A DNA stretch of 64,000 nucleotides from Cristatella mucedo (GCA_009760855.2 WPIO01000118.1:1184513-1248512), one strand, 5' to 3'; numbered from the stretch's first letter, positions 1-11,914 are shown. Numbers and translations are program-made. Notes: generated by a model not told the origin, from the letters alone.

Positions 1-1353
1 GGTAGCAGACCACATGAAACATTGTACTTGTGCCTTGTCAACCCAGGTGGAGGCTCATTCAGTGCATCCTGAATGTCTGCCACCACTTTGGGTGTGTTTC
101 TTGCATGCGAATGACTGGTTTCATGATCCATACTTATAAGAACCGTAAAGGGAGCGTGCCCAATCATTTCCGTCTCATAACCCATTTTTATACTCTTTGA
201 AAGCACTCCTTTTATGTGGAGAATGCTTTTCATGGCACCAGAGATTGGCAGGGTGCTTACTTTATCTAATAATACTAATAATAATACCAATGCACTTGAT
301 AAGGCACCCTCAGAAAACTCCGTCACTTTTTAGGTGCTTTACAGTTGCTGCAAATGGAAACCAGATTGAATTGTGAGTAATATCATGCTTAATAAACAAC
401 ATGAACAACTTGGTTAGGGGTGACACTCACAGGATAAGCATGAGAATGTGGTTTTTTCAGGATGCACATTGTCAGCTTGCATAAGCTCATCAAGGTTGAA
501 TCACAGGGACCCACTAAATGCTGTCCTAAATAGAGTTTTTAAGTTCTTTTTAAATGCAGTCAAATCTGGGGATGTTCTGACAAGCGTCGGGAGAGAGTGC
601 CAGGCTTTAGGAGCATGCAACGAAATGCACGGTCTTCAAAGAATTAAGGTTTGTAGTAGGTTTTGGTTAACCTATGGGATTCCGAAAAGCTGGTGGTACG
701 ATGCTTGGTCTGGTGGGGGAATATATCTGTGATATAGGCTGGAGCCAAAGAATAAAGTAAAGTGAAAGTGGGCAAAAAAACTTCAAAATTGGTCCATTGC
801 TTGACCGGTAGCCAGTGCAGGTAGGCTAGAAGTGATTTGATGTGGCAACTGCAACGTCCATGACAGACAAGCCTAGCTGCTGAGTTGTGTACCATCTGTA
901 ATCGCCTGACTGCACATGCTGGTAGGCCAGCAAGCAGTGAGTTTCAGAAGTTGAGTCTGGACGTCACGAATGTATGGACCAGTTTAGACGTGGTTCTTTG
1001 TTTAAAGAAGCCCAAATTTTAGCAATGTTATATAGCTGATAGTAAGCTGATTTGACTGTGGTGCTGATGTGGTCGTCTAACAAGAGGTCACTTTGGAACA
1101 TGACACTTAGATTTCGAGCTGATTCAGCAGGAGATATGCTGACAGAGCCGATTTTGATCGTCAGCCTTTCTAATTTCTGAATCACAATGGGTTTGCCCAT
1201 AACTAGTAAGTTAGTTTTATCATATTTTTAGCTTGAGAAAATTTACTGCTATCCACGTGCGGAAGTCATCAATACAGGCAGCTAGTGAGTTGAGAGAATT
1301 CGAGAGGCTCGAAGGCTGGGAGGGATCTAGCTTGTGATTGGCAATCACATCAG

Positions 1354-1359
<6 letters not shown>

Positions 1360-1424
<65 letters not shown>
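1360..1424. repeat. (GA)n microsatellite inside LINE B
   Basis: About 32 uninterrupted GA units lie inside the minus-strand B copy, where other B copies show the short sequence AGAGGGAGAGTATA. It expanded from a purine-rich seed in the element. Confidence 0.95.
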
Positions 1425-1426
<2 letters not shown>

Positions 1427-2879
1427 AAACCGTAAAAAGAACCAGACCTAGCATGGAGCCCTGCGGTACCCCATATTTCAGAGCTACCTTAGATGACCTT
1501 TGTCCAATCACATCAATTGTCTGGAGACTCCCACTGAGACCTGATCTGAGCCTCTGTAGAGCAATGCCATTGATGCCCAGATGAGATGAGAGGCTCTCTG
1601 AAAGAACTTTGTGATCGACAGTATCAAAAGCTGCCGAAAGATGGAGCGAAACAGCAGAGACACTCTAACTCTATCTGCTTTCCAATGTAGGTCGTTGTAC
1701 ACCCTAAGCAGTGCTGACTCTGTGAAGTGATAAGCTCTAAAGATACACTGGAACCTATTAGCAAGATTCTAAGTTTCAAGATATGAGTTCAGCTGGTCTG
1801 CCAGGACCCGTTCCAGTGTCTTTGATAGGAATGGCACAACGGAGACTGGGCGGTTGCAGCTCAAGTTCTCTTGGTCTAGTGTCGCTTTCTTGAGAAGTAG
1901 CCTGACTACAGCTTTTTTAAATGTGCTGGGACATGACCTGAGGCTAATGTCACATTGATGATGTTAGTTATGCCAATCAGCAGCAGATCAAGGCTACATA
2001 GGAGCAGGACAGTGGGAATAGGGTCCAGAGGACTTGTTGTGTTCTTCGATTGGGATATGAGCTTCAGCACGAGATCACTAGTAACCTGCTTGAATGCAGA
2101 CATTGAGGAGCAGCCAGAAATCGGGAACAACGTTCTAGGGTGGATGTTGTCATCGCAGGGATGGACTCTATGATATTGTCTATTGTCTGCACAAAGAATA
2201 GAGAGAAGCGATTGGGTGGATCATCGCCAGGATCACCAGGTAAGGAGCCAATCTGAGAGCAGTTGAGGAGATGGTTGATCGTCGGCATCAGCATTTTTGC
2301 ATTTTGCATCTGTGATTCAACAAAGTTTTTATAGAAGATATATTTGGCCTTTGCTAGGTTTGATTGGTACGGCTTTCAGTAGTCTTCATATGCCTGTCGA
2401 TGGCCAGTCAGTCCTGATTGGTTGCAAGGTTTTTCAAGCTTGAGCTTTAGGCGAGGGCGCACAGTGTGCTTTGTCAGAGGTTCAAACTCGTTGAGCATGT
2501 CAGCTAGTGTCGTTTTGTGGTCCTCTACCAATGATGACAGATCGGAGGGAGGCGAAGCAGATATTCTCGGACGGACAGCATCGATGTCAAGGGTCTTGAG
2601 GTTTCGTGATTCACAGGTTATTTTAGAGGAGGAAGTAGGAACACACTGTAGATTGAATGAGATCTGCATGTGGTCAGATAAGCATGATTTGGTAATAATT
2701 GGTGATCACAAAGTGCAGTTGTATGAGAAAATCTTGTCCCGTGTGACCCTTACTGTGAGTACGACCATGCACCTGAGCCACAAGAGACAGTGGGTCAGTT
2801 AATGCATGAAATTCAGTGCTGAAGGTGTGAGTCAAGTTATCAAAGTGAACGTTGAAATAAATATTAAGGATGGATTAAT

Positions 2880-3010
2880 ATTTTTATGTAATATATAATA
2901 TATATATATATATATAGTAATATAATATATATTATATTATAGTATATTATATATAATATAGAGTATAATCTATATATATATATATATTTAATATTATATA
3001 ATAATAATAT
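2880..3010. repeat. AT-rich microsatellite
   Basis: Imperfect (AT)n and ATATTATA runs with partly self-complementary arms interrupt the B element between its linker and endonuclease parts. Confidence 0.9.
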
Positions 3011-3480
3011 TTGGTATTATACCCATAACGAGGAAGGATCGATTTCTTGCACACAGAATCCAAAAGAGATCGGAAAAATCTGAGATTAAGGAGGATTTTG
3101 TACCTGCTGGGCGATAGACTACTGCCACTATCGGTAGCTTGTTTTCTGGTGAGACCAAGAACATTGATTCAAAAGACTGCTTCGAAGGTACTGCAAATGG
3201 CTTGAAGTGGAATTTCAAACGCATGATAATGTAGCTACTACACCTCCAGTTTTGATTGATCTAGGGGTGCGAAAGAATTCGAAACCATTCGGAATTACAC
3301 CTTTAATTGTCGGGCTGTTTATCTATTTTAGCAAGTTTTTAGGGCAATCAGGTCGACACCATTTTCAGAAATAATGTCGCTTTTTACCAGAGGTTTATTG
3401 CAAAGTGAGCAAGGATTCCAAAGGCAAGCGTTAAGTCTCTCCGATGGAGTTATAACAGGCTTGATGACCGCTAGGTTCAA

Positions 3481-3920
3481 CAGATTCACTGTGATGCATG
3501 CGGGGAACGTGAGGAGTGGTTCGAGACAATGCTAGGAATACCAAGTGAGCAAATCAGCTCGCAGTTCCAACCCAACGAGTGGCTTCTGATCTGGTGCTTC
3601 CGGCGACGGTTCCGGCTTTGGGGCACTTTTCTTTTGTTAATGCATAGTTCACGAATCTTAGAAACAGCATGAATATCTAGAAATGCATTTGATCAGCGAT
3701 GACGAAGCAATAAATGCTGCTGACGATCATAACTACCCTGCAGGTTACTAGCCACCGGCATCGCTAAGGCAGTTGCCAGTGTGGCAGACCCAGTAGCCCG
3801 AAGGGATAAACGGCTACATTTTCGTAATTAATTTGGTGTTAAGGTCAAATAACAATCAGAATAATTTTAAACACCTCTTAGCTGTATATTTTTCCCTGTA
3901 CGATGTTCGCAAGAACTTCG
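3481..3920. other. Unassigned interval
   Basis: Moderate-GC sequence left of the R2-like fragment. It may hold the 5' part of the adjacent B copy, but no motif supports that. No gene seen. Confidence 0.4.
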
Positions 3921-3929
3921 ATTTCCGGA

Positions 3930-5090
3930 AGTATTCTGCAATGATTACGAATGGGTGTTTGAGGGCTCTAAATCAGGAGGCGAGAACGTCGACTTAGTGT
4001 TCCTCAACCTGCAGAATGCATTCGGCAGCATCCCATATGTCTCAATGCTCCGTGTGGTCCGGCATGCTGTATGGGATGAGACTTTATGCAGTTTAATTAG
4101 ATGCCTCTATGCTTGTTCGATCCTGGTGCTTTGGGTGCAAGACAAAATGCTGGTGGCATTCTCTAGGGCTGCCAGTGTCTAGCAGGGCAACTGTCTATGG
4201 CTGATCCTTTTTCATTTGGTGATTCAACCAGTTATAAGACTCCCTAATAGCATGCACTAGTCCTGCCTCAAGCTTGAATGAACCTTGCAGTCAGTTTCGC
4301 ATTGGCAGATGACCTCGCCCTCTTCTCAGCCTTATCTTGCCTTCAAGCCCTGGCTTCAGCAGCTGCACAGGCTGCCTCAATGCCGGGCATGCCGTTCCAG
4401 CATGCGTAGTACTGTGTTATTGCCAACACAAGGGTGTGAAGACCGTGCCAGCCTCAGTCACCCTACTCTGCAGGAGACGGATTCTGATATGCCTGAGAAC
4501 GAATCCTGGCCTATCTCAGAGCCCCGCATGGTCTTGTCAGCCTTGTGGCGAAACAAAGAAGGCTTGCTCTTTCTGTTTCTCAACGAACACCTATCCTAAC
4601 CTATTCGAGCACCATCCTAGGTGCTGAGCAAGCACGCCTCAGACTGTGATCACCCTTACAGTAGAAAGTCGTTGCCTTAGCCGAGCCATTCCCAGCTTTG
4701 ATGGTGCTGTCAGCAGGGTTGGCCAGATCTCACTGTAGTCAGAAGCACAAGTGCCTCAGGCCACTATCCTGTAACCTCTTGCTGGCCAGTCATGAAGTGC
4801 TCCATCTGTTTTCTTGTTACCCTGATTTCATCGAGCACTTAGTACTACTGTCTTTTGCATGCGGTTGCTAGCAGTTCAAAAGGCTTGTGGAATGCCTTGC
4901 TTCGGCGGCCCAGCCTGCAAGGCACAAGGTGAGCCACAGCATGTCGACTTGCAGATTCTCCACCAGTGGTCACTTCTCAACCAGGGGTCTTGGCCTGTCG
5001 TTCCAGGCTTGTAAGTTCCTGCATTGACAATGCCTGACAAAACTCTCCTGGTATGCATGGGTGAGGCAAGCAACTCCCCTGTAACCATAT
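3930..5090 (+). mobile_element. Fragment of an R2/NeSL-like non-LTR retrotransposon
   Basis: The peptide GENVDLVFLNLQNAFGSIP (3979 onward) is the LDLxNAFGS(V/I)P reverse-transcriptase block typical of R2-group LINEs. Further on QGNCLWLILFHLVIQPVIR matches the QGCPLSPxLF(N/D)L block. At 4289 a frame reads AVSFALADDLALFSAL, the F-x-ADD catalytic block with a change to LADD, followed by an Ala-rich helix. Stops (e.g. the TAG at 4180) and frame shifts show it is dead. It differs clearly from families A and B, which use YADD and lack NAFGS. Confidence 0.75.
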
Positions 5091-5099
5091 GCTACATCC

Positions 5100-5580
5100 T
5101 AACAGTCAGATCTATCATACTCTCGTAAGTCTAGATTCTGTAAATTATTGTACAATACAAATGTCTGATGATCGTATCATGCTTGCAGCCAAATTAAATT
5201 CAGAAGTAGCTCGAAAATCGTCTGAATCGCCATTTATGTTTTCCCTTTGAGCCTGTAACAATGTTAGTTTAATTAAAAAGGCAAGGCATAATAAAGATTA
5301 GTGGAATTCAAATACACTGGTGGTTTAAAGTAAGATGTGTCTGGATTAATGTTTTCTGGGTATCTAATGTTTCACTAGTACTTGCAAGATGCAGATGAAT
5401 AAAGACGTAAAATACGCATGCATTAGTGACTATCAAGCTGTGAAAAATGCCTTTAAGTTCTTATCCTGACCCAAACGACAGGCAACGGCTTAGTTTCTTC
5501 ATACGGAGCTTATCATCTGCACCAGTTTCAGGATTCTCGTTTCCTCAGGGTTTCTATAGTCAATACACTAGCCGTTTAAT
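5100..5580. other. No gene or repeat recognised
   Basis: AT-rich non-coding sequence with no open frame, splice pattern or match to the other repeats in the window. Confidence 0.5.
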
Positions 5581-5589
5581 TATTACTCT

Positions 5590-6482
5590 GACGACACACT
5601 AGGTACATAGCCGAGTTCCACAGGTTAGAGGCTAATTGCACCAGAGTCCAGCCATGCTCTGGCTAAGCAACCGATCACCCAGCTGCTGAGCTAGGGTAAG
5701 ACAAGCAGCCGTCAGGTTAGACATATTTAAGAAATCGCATGAGCCAGTAAACATGGGGATCATGCATAAAGTAAGCTATTGGGGCACAAGACGACGAAGC
5801 GAGTGTGAACAAACGCATTACCTGGTCAGTCAGCTTCCTTAGTCCTGCTGTTGCACCAACTACGTTCGTACGCTACGAGCCCATGTCGTAACAGATTCAG
5901 CAAGCTGAACATCTGCTTGGTTAGTCGGTGTCGACATCTACCAGAGCCGAGAGCTTCTGACGAAAGACCCCAACTCAGGTGGGGCCACGAACAAGCTACA
6001 CGGGAAAGTTGAATGTACAAGTAACAACAACGAGCTGGTTGTCTAGTTTCACTCGGGCCTTGGGCACTCGCGGCCTTGCATGCATGGCCTCATCCTAGCT
6101 GATTTAACAGCCTTTTTTGTATAGCGACAGAAGAGCCTTTACGGCTATCACCACCACTTGCAGTGGCGATAAAGAATCGCCCACCACAGGAATCAAACCC
6201 ACGACCTCGGGACCGAGATCGTGAAAGCAACCGCCTTACCTAGTGTGCCATCATGGCTCACCCATCACCGGAGCATGCCTACACCCATCTAGGTGCACAA
6301 CTCGGCGAGACCGGGAGCCTGCAAAACCGCAACTTACTCGGCCAACTTTTCTTACCTAAGAGCTCGGTGACTTATCGTCCCAGACATCCGGCCATACCCA
6401 GAGGTCAGACCCAGACCTAGCCGGTGACCCTTGCCACATTACAGCCGCCCAGTCCCAGCCAACAGAACGTAGCCTGGGTACA
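5590..6482 (+). repeat. Dispersed repeat family C, copy 1 (interrupted by a SINE)
   Basis: It shares blocks with the copies at 39.1-41.2 kb and 61.5-62.1 kb: GTAAGAC...GAGGTTAGAC...ATCGCATG, the GTGAACAAACG block, GGTCAGTC...CTTCC, the CGAGAGCTTC...GAAAGA block, and the end block ACTCGGCCAACTT to CTAGCCGG(T/A)GACCCTT and TAGCCTGGGTA. No protein is recognised. The class is unknown; the outer ends TGTA(A)CC / GGTACA hint at weak inverted ends. SINE copy 1 (6095-6262, minus) sits inside it. Confidence 0.7.
6095..6262 (-). mobile_element. tRNA-derived SINE, copy 1
   Basis: Reverse complement carries the B-box-like GGTTTGATTCC and the A-box region TGAGCCATGATGGC-ACTAGG. It ends in the body sequence GAGCC(T)TTAC...TATACAAAAAAGGCTG. 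Inserted into family C. Confidence 0.8.
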
Positions 6483-6629
6483 GGTAAGGGGGTTGCTCAT
6501 TACAACCCCCTTTTCGAAGTCATGGGTTCGTATCCTATGGTGGACGATCTTGCACTGCCTTTGCAAGCTGGAGGGATAGCGTTAAAAGCTCTTCTGCTGC
6601 AATGCAAAAAAGAGTGCTGCATCAGCTGG
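6483..6629 (+). mobile_element. tRNA-derived SINE, copy 2 (5'-truncated)
   Basis: It begins at GGTAAGG, shows the B box GGTTCGTATCC and continues with GCACTGCCTTTGCAAGCTGG and GCTCTTCTGCTGC. It abuts the end of repeat C in the opposite orientation to SINE copy 1. Confidence 0.75.
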
Positions 6630-6744
6630 TACTTTATCCACTTAATGACAGTTTGTGATTGATACTTTTGCTCATCTTGTCCTTTGAATTATGCACACAC
6701 ACTTAAAAACACACACACTCATATGTATACATGTATTTTCATTT

Positions 6745-6930
6745 ATTTAAATATTAATATATATATATATATATTTATATATATATGTTGTAATATAATA
6801 CTTACATTAGGAGAAAAACACCTGATTCGCAGGGGCCGCCGTAGTGGTTGTAGGTCATTTCCGCCCGGACGTTTCCCTCGAATATTTCCCCCGGGATGTG
6901 GCATTTCCACCTATTTTAACGAATGTGTAA

Positions 6931-6967
<37 letters not shown>

Positions 6968-7020
6968 CATAATGATGGAAATGGAAATATTGTGTGTAAT
7001 GGTATGTGTGTGTGTGTGTA
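6745..7020. repeat. AT and TG microsatellites around a GC-rich block
   Basis: (AT)n at 6755-6787 and 6933-6966 and (TG)n at 7001-7019 flank a GC-rich 90-base block (6825-6915) whose reverse complement resembles 7635-7690. Confidence 0.85.
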
Positions 7021-7385
7021 CACATGATTAAATAAAGTTCATGCTCTAATAAAACAAAATAAACTCAGTATGATTTGAGGAATGAATGGATTATGAGGAG
7101 GGTTACTAATGGCGCGAACGGCTGTGATGGTGGCGGCTGCTGCGGTTATGGTAGCGGCGAGCTATGCAGTTTGGTCCAGCGGAAGTTAGGTCCTGCTTGA
7201 TGCCACCAGGCACGTGCTCGTACCCGTCAAAACGGGCGCACGCTGCGGCATGCCGAGCGTTCTGCAAATGAGCGCTAAGCCTCAGAAGTTTACTGAGTAT
7301 AGCTCAACATCAAGAGATCTAGTTATGCCCTTGTGCACACTAATTTAAGCACGGAATACGTGCAAGGTCCGCCCTATACCCTGAT
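7020..7385. other. GC-richer unassigned interval
   Basis: It contains GGCGGCTGCTGCGG-type runs and no supported gene. It lies between the microsatellites and the telomere-like array. Confidence 0.4.
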
Positions 7386-7387
7386 AG

Positions 7388-7634
7388 TTAAACCCTAAAG
7401 GTTAAAGCCTAAAGCCTAAAAATCCTATACGCTAAATTGTAAACCCTAAAACCTTAAACGCTGACGCTAAACATTAAGCCCCTGAACACTAAACCCTAAA
7501 CCTTAAAAACCCCAAACTCTAAACCCTCAACCCTAAAAACCATAAACCCCAAATTCTAAAGCATAAACCTTACAAACTATAAACCTTGAAACCCTATTCA
7601 TTGACCCCTAAAACCTAAACCCTAAACCCTATAC
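7388..7634. repeat. Degenerate CCCTAAA (TTTAGGG-type) array
   Basis: About 250 bases made of variants of CCCTAAA, such as AAACCCTAAA, AAGCCTAAA, AAACCTTAAA and CCCCAAACTC. Period is near 7-8 bases and irregular. It resembles an old interstitial telomere-like or satellite tract rather than a fresh telomere. Confidence 0.75.
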
Positions 7635-8260
7635 CAGGGGGAAATGTCCCACCCCAGGGGAAACTTCCGGGGAAAATGCCTGGGAGGGGGAATGTCCGGG
7701 GCAACTCTGGGGGATTCTCCGTACCCTGCCGAAGCTACCAGGACTCCCGTTTCAGGTGCAGAGACCTCACAGCTTCCGACCCGTAAATGGCGTCCAAGAT
7801 GCACAGCTGCAGCAACGCTGAAGTATCATAGTGAGCAAGGCTGAGTTCCACAAGTCGGGCTTCATTATTTGGTTACCGGCTGACTTCGGAGGGTCTCACT
7901 ATTGCCGTCCGGTAGTCAGCTGTCAGTTCAGACCCAGATATCACCACACACGCTTCTACCTGTTTCTATTTTCACCATTGTGTTCACGCGGTGTGTACCG
8001 CCATTGCGTTCTGGCTGCCGTCTTATGACACCGTTACGTCCACTACGACCGCGTCCGTGAGGTTGTCAACGGTCAGCTCCGACTTAAGAGGCGGCCCCCA
8101 AGTAGTGGGAAGGTGTGACCCGCCTAAAAATTAAATCCGGCGGTGGCCGGAAGAACCCTGATTAGGCGACACACAACTAGGTTGTGGCGAGCAGTTATTG
8201 CTTGCAGCATCAGACGGAAGTGGCTTATAAGATTCGAGATTGGAAGCCTACGATTCATTA
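7635..8260. other. GC-rich unassigned interval
   Basis: It starts with a purine-rich GGGGAAA-repeating block. Open frames of about 60 codons occur on both strands, as expected for GC-rich DNA. No motif recognised. Possibly part of another dispersed repeat. Confidence 0.4.
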
Positions 8261-8424
8261 AGAGGGGTGAACTTCATTTTTGGTCCGATTGCCAATTCTA
8301 ACATCTTCAATTATCAGCTGCTTTTAATTACAATGTAATGTAGTACAACAAACACTGGGTGCCTGCGAGGCTGAGGAATTCGTATAGCATTCTCAAAGAA
8401 AACAACATTTCAGTATGCTATATA

Positions 8425-8444
8425 TGCTCTCTCTCTCTCTCTAT

Positions 8445-8477
<33 letters not shown>

Positions 8478-8548
8478 TGTTACATATATATATATATATT
8501 ATATATATACATTTATATATATATATATAATGTAACACACACATATAT

Positions 8549-8590
<42 letters not shown>
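8425..8590. repeat. (CT)n and (AT)n microsatellite cluster
   Basis: (CT)n then several (AT)n blocks separated by short TGTTACAT- and TAATGTAACA-like pieces that are complementary to each other, so the cluster can fold on itself. Confidence 0.9.
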
Positions 8591-8592
<2 letters not shown>

Positions 8593-8699
8593 TAGAGGTA
8601 TACGTTTATATTTTCCAGATGGATACTAGAATGCTTATATATCGCTTCGTATTGAAGCAGAAGCTCAGGGCATCTGTAGTGAATGTGTACCTTAAAAAA

Positions 8700-9700
8700 T
8701 CAAGGCAATATTAGTTGCATAAGATTTGACGAAAATAATTTTCAGAAAATATGTTCTGTTGAGTAACGCCTTCAATCGCTAATGGTCTTTCGGACAAGCC
8801 AACGGACTGATCATAAAAGGATGACTGGAGAAACAGAGGAGCCGAGCCTTGGTGTAGCTGTTTAGCTGGATATGAACAAGCTTAGCCGTTTCATGCCTGG
8901 GAAGTCACCTTTAGAACTTTAATACGCATTCACGGATCTACCTTAAGCGATCGTAGCTTCTTCAGTATTTCACACCTATGGCTGACGAGCTGGAATTTTG
9001 TTGCTACAATGTATCAATATTCATTGCCATCTGAAGTGTCCCAAAGTTTTTATAACCCAGCTGAACTTAAATGCAGTACTCATACCAAGACATTACCTGA
9101 GGCTGCTAGGAGTTATGTTTTTTCCTTTATTAGGTGTAATTTTGTCCATAGACATTAAGCATTATTTTTATACAACTGGTTAGCAGCATAAAGACTGTAT
9201 TAAGCAGCATCAGATCTTTAGCCGTCTTTTTACATTACCGCAGGTGACTTGTTGACATGCAGATAATATGCATTAAACCAGTTTATAGTCATCACCTGGC
9301 ATGAATGATTTTGAAACAAACATATGCTTTACTAAACCTAAAAGAAAAAAGCTAGCCTCCAAAAGATACAGGAAATCTGGACTTAGGCGATATCATTGTA
9401 GACACAAAAAATATATTTGAAAGAGAGAAATGAATACCTGAGCAATATGCAGCTGAAGGACATACGAGGGAATGCATGGTTCTAATTGTCATTCCTAATT
9501 AACACTTGAAGTCATATTTTAGCACTGGGGAAGCCTACTGTAAATTCTATACAATTGCTTCTAAGCCTTCGTAATCCAAGCCACTGTAAATTGCAAAATT
9601 GATACCAATGGTGAAGCTACTAAACATCGCTTAAGTATGGTTAGCCAGTTTGAATTAGGTCACCTCTTGATTTAAGGAATACATATTTCATTCGTATAAA
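8700..9700. other. No gene recognised
   Basis: AT-rich sequence without coding signals or recognised repeats. Confidence 0.5.
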
Positions 9701-9721
9701 GACCTAAGATAACTTAATCTC

Positions 9722-9790
9722 TATTCAGGCACTTTATAAATGGTGCAGGGCTCGAACCCACGACCTGGCCAGACCTTAGTAGGGGCAATG
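9722..9790 (-). repeat. Weak tRNA/SINE-like relic
   Basis: GGGCTCGAACCCACGACCTGG in the minus sense resembles the B-box region of the local SINE. The rest has decayed. Confidence 0.4.
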
Positions 9791-9911
9791 TAATCATCAT
9801 GCATTTACAGGAAGTTAAAGTTATTACAGATATGTCTAACAAGTCTACTCTTGTATTACCGGTCACTGATTCTGGAATATTTTGTATTACTTGCTTTTAC
9901 GGATGTGTGAT

Positions 9912-10105
9912 AATAATAATAACAATAATGCTCTCGATAAAGCCTCTCAGAGAACTAAATCTCTGTCTACGCAATTTACATTTGCTGCAAAGGAAAATGC
10001 AATTGAATGGTCAGCAATATCAAGCTTGATAAACAACATGAATATCATGGTTAGGGATGACATGCACAGGGTCAGCATGCAAATGTGGTTAGTGGCTGCA
10101 TGACC
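9912..10105 (-). mobile_element. LINE B 3'-end fragment
   Basis: (ATT)n tail at 9912-9935, then the family B 3' untranslated blocks CTCTCAGAGAACT, TACATTTGCTGCAAAGG and ATGCACAGGGTCAGCATGCA. Confidence 0.85.
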
Positions 10106-10196
10106 TTTGGTAGGTCCACATCATTACAGCAATGATTTTGCAGGTTTACCAGCAGGGTTCTGAGCTTATAAGGAAAGCTGTGTATGGTTTATAGTT

Positions 10197-10347
10197 ACAA
10201 AGTTCAATCAAGAAACGCCACTCGCCTGTCCTAATATTACCCACCCTCATATTAGCGAGTGCCTATAGCTCCGCATTTTTACAAAGTTCAATCGAGAAAA
10301 GCCACTTCGCTGGCCTTATATTACCCTGTCTCATATTAGTGAGTGCA
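10197..10347. repeat. Local tandem duplication, ~84-base period
   Basis: Two diverged copies of a ~66-base unit, starting ACAAAGTTCAATC at 10197 and 10281 and ending CATATTAG(C/T)GAGTGC. No link to the other repeats. Confidence 0.85.
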
Positions 10348-10349
10348 GC

Positions 10350-11640
10350 GATATTACTTCCCGTGAACAAATTGCTTACAAAATATTTTCTTTTAACTTC
10401 TGCCTCACGGGAAACTTCTAAATGTCGGTTTGAATGTCCTACATCTTATTTTGTAAAAGATAGATTCCCTCTAGATCACATTTGACACGCTTTAAATCGA
10501 TTTCCCCACCTTTTCAAGGAAAGAATAAATAAAAAGGTTAGGATACAAGCTATTGACTGCCAATAATCTGGATCTTAGGTTCGGGCTAACGAGATTAAAA
10601 GTTTAGGCCAACATCGTAGACACGATTCTGATGCATCTTTAGGAAACACTTAGAACTGTATTTGTTAAAAGCGCTTTGCATTCGTGGTAATGAAAGTATG
10701 ATAAAATACTTAGCAGTAACGAGAACCGTGAGTAAATAGATTCGATACATCGTGCGAAGTATTAACTGCTATTACAGTTAGTGGTAGATACAGTTCCAGC
10801 ATTCGTAAGCCCAAAAATTACGAACCACAGCCATTTCATAACTGTTTGCGTTTTTAGATTTTCTTTAAAATAAAATAAAATCAGGGAACGCCTCCCCTTG
10901 CCGTTGAGAGAACTTGGGATGCTTTGTTAGGCGTTGTGGACACTTACCTCATTACTTCTAGACATCTTCCGGTTTCCGGCTGATATCTTTAGTGTGATTT
11001 TCATGAGCTGTCGTCGGATCAAATACTAGATCATAGGCGGCGTTAGCTGTCTCTTCCGAAGCAACCAAGCCAACTGCCAAACTCAATTTGGTTCGAGACT
11101 CGTGCAATAATGATGTCTACTCTGCTACAATAGATATGCCACCAGCCCACGTACCACCACCTTGCTGTCATGAGCTAATAAAGTAAGCTTGACCGAGGTT
11201 CGCACTTGAATTAGAAATTTAAATGTAATTTATATACATTCCCACATTGCCATTGCATCTGTAATTCAGTCTTATCACCACCCCCCCCCGTTGCTAACCG
11301 TTGATAGGGGATCTGTAATATAGTATCATACTTAGGTCAAATGTATCTATGCTGGGGCTCGAACTACAACGAACAACCTGATAAGCCATTAGCAACATCG
11401 GTTTAGGCTTGCAGCAGCCGAAAACGCCGATGTCATAATTTTGGCTTAACGTGACCCTAACACCTGATCAGAGAACTAAGATTCAATTTCCACCTTATTC
11501 GAAGTAGGTAACCCGATGAAATTCAAATTGAACTATAAAATCCTGCCCTCGGCTCACTCGCCAGTAGCAAGGAGCCCTAACGACTATTATGCAATGCTTA
11601 ATCCCTAAGCCATGGATCCTTATGACCACAAGATCATACA
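10350..11640. other. No gene recognised
   Basis: Non-coding sequence. A poly-C run at 11279-11289 and a GGCTCGAACT tRNA-like relic near 11346 are the only landmarks. Confidence 0.5.
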
Positions 11641-11644
11641 CATT

Positions 11645-11660
11645 CACATATATAATTCGC

Positions 11661-11692
<32 letters not shown>

Positions 11693-11865
11693 TATTATAC
11701 ATAACATATATATATATATATTATAAATATATAAATATAATACATAATTTATATATAATCTATAATGTATTACATATTTCATGCTACATATTATATATAT
11801 ATATATATATTAAATTATATTATATAATTATATTATTATATTATATTAATTATTAAATTATATTA

Positions 11866-11914
<49 letters not shown>

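Larger units (their letters stand above)
264..3480 (-). mobile_element. LINE family B copy (CR1/L2-like), long but decayed
   Basis: Reading down from 3480: an endonuclease piece (PENKLPIVAVVYRPAG... at 3224-2994, typical of the YRPP block of APE-type LINEs), a linker with LTKHTVRPRLKLK (2669-2376), then reverse-transcriptase and C-terminal pieces such as VSISPAESARNLSVMFQSDL (1200-964) and AARLVCHGRCSCHI (895-644). The 3' end is an (ATT)n tail at 269-287. Frames are broken throughout. A (GA)n run at 1360-1424 and an AT-rich microsatellite at 2880-3010 interrupt it. The 5' limit is approximate. Confidence 0.85.

Noticed and set aside
1-40. Resemblance of GCAGACCACATGAA to a LINE B codon stretch near 22593
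   Set aside because: Only ~15 bases match, in the opposite direction to the adjacent B copy; too short to call.
7388-7634. CRISPR-like or true telomere array
   Set aside because: Units are irregular, without spacers, and interstitial; it is neither a CRISPR array nor a functional telomere.
8415-8714. 99-codon open frame rich in Tyr and Ile
   Set aside because: Generated by (AT)n and (CT)n repeats; no start context or splice support.
11145-11420. Second tRNA-like GGCTCGAACT site as a SINE
   Set aside because: Only one box-like motif remains and the body does not align; left as unassigned sequence.
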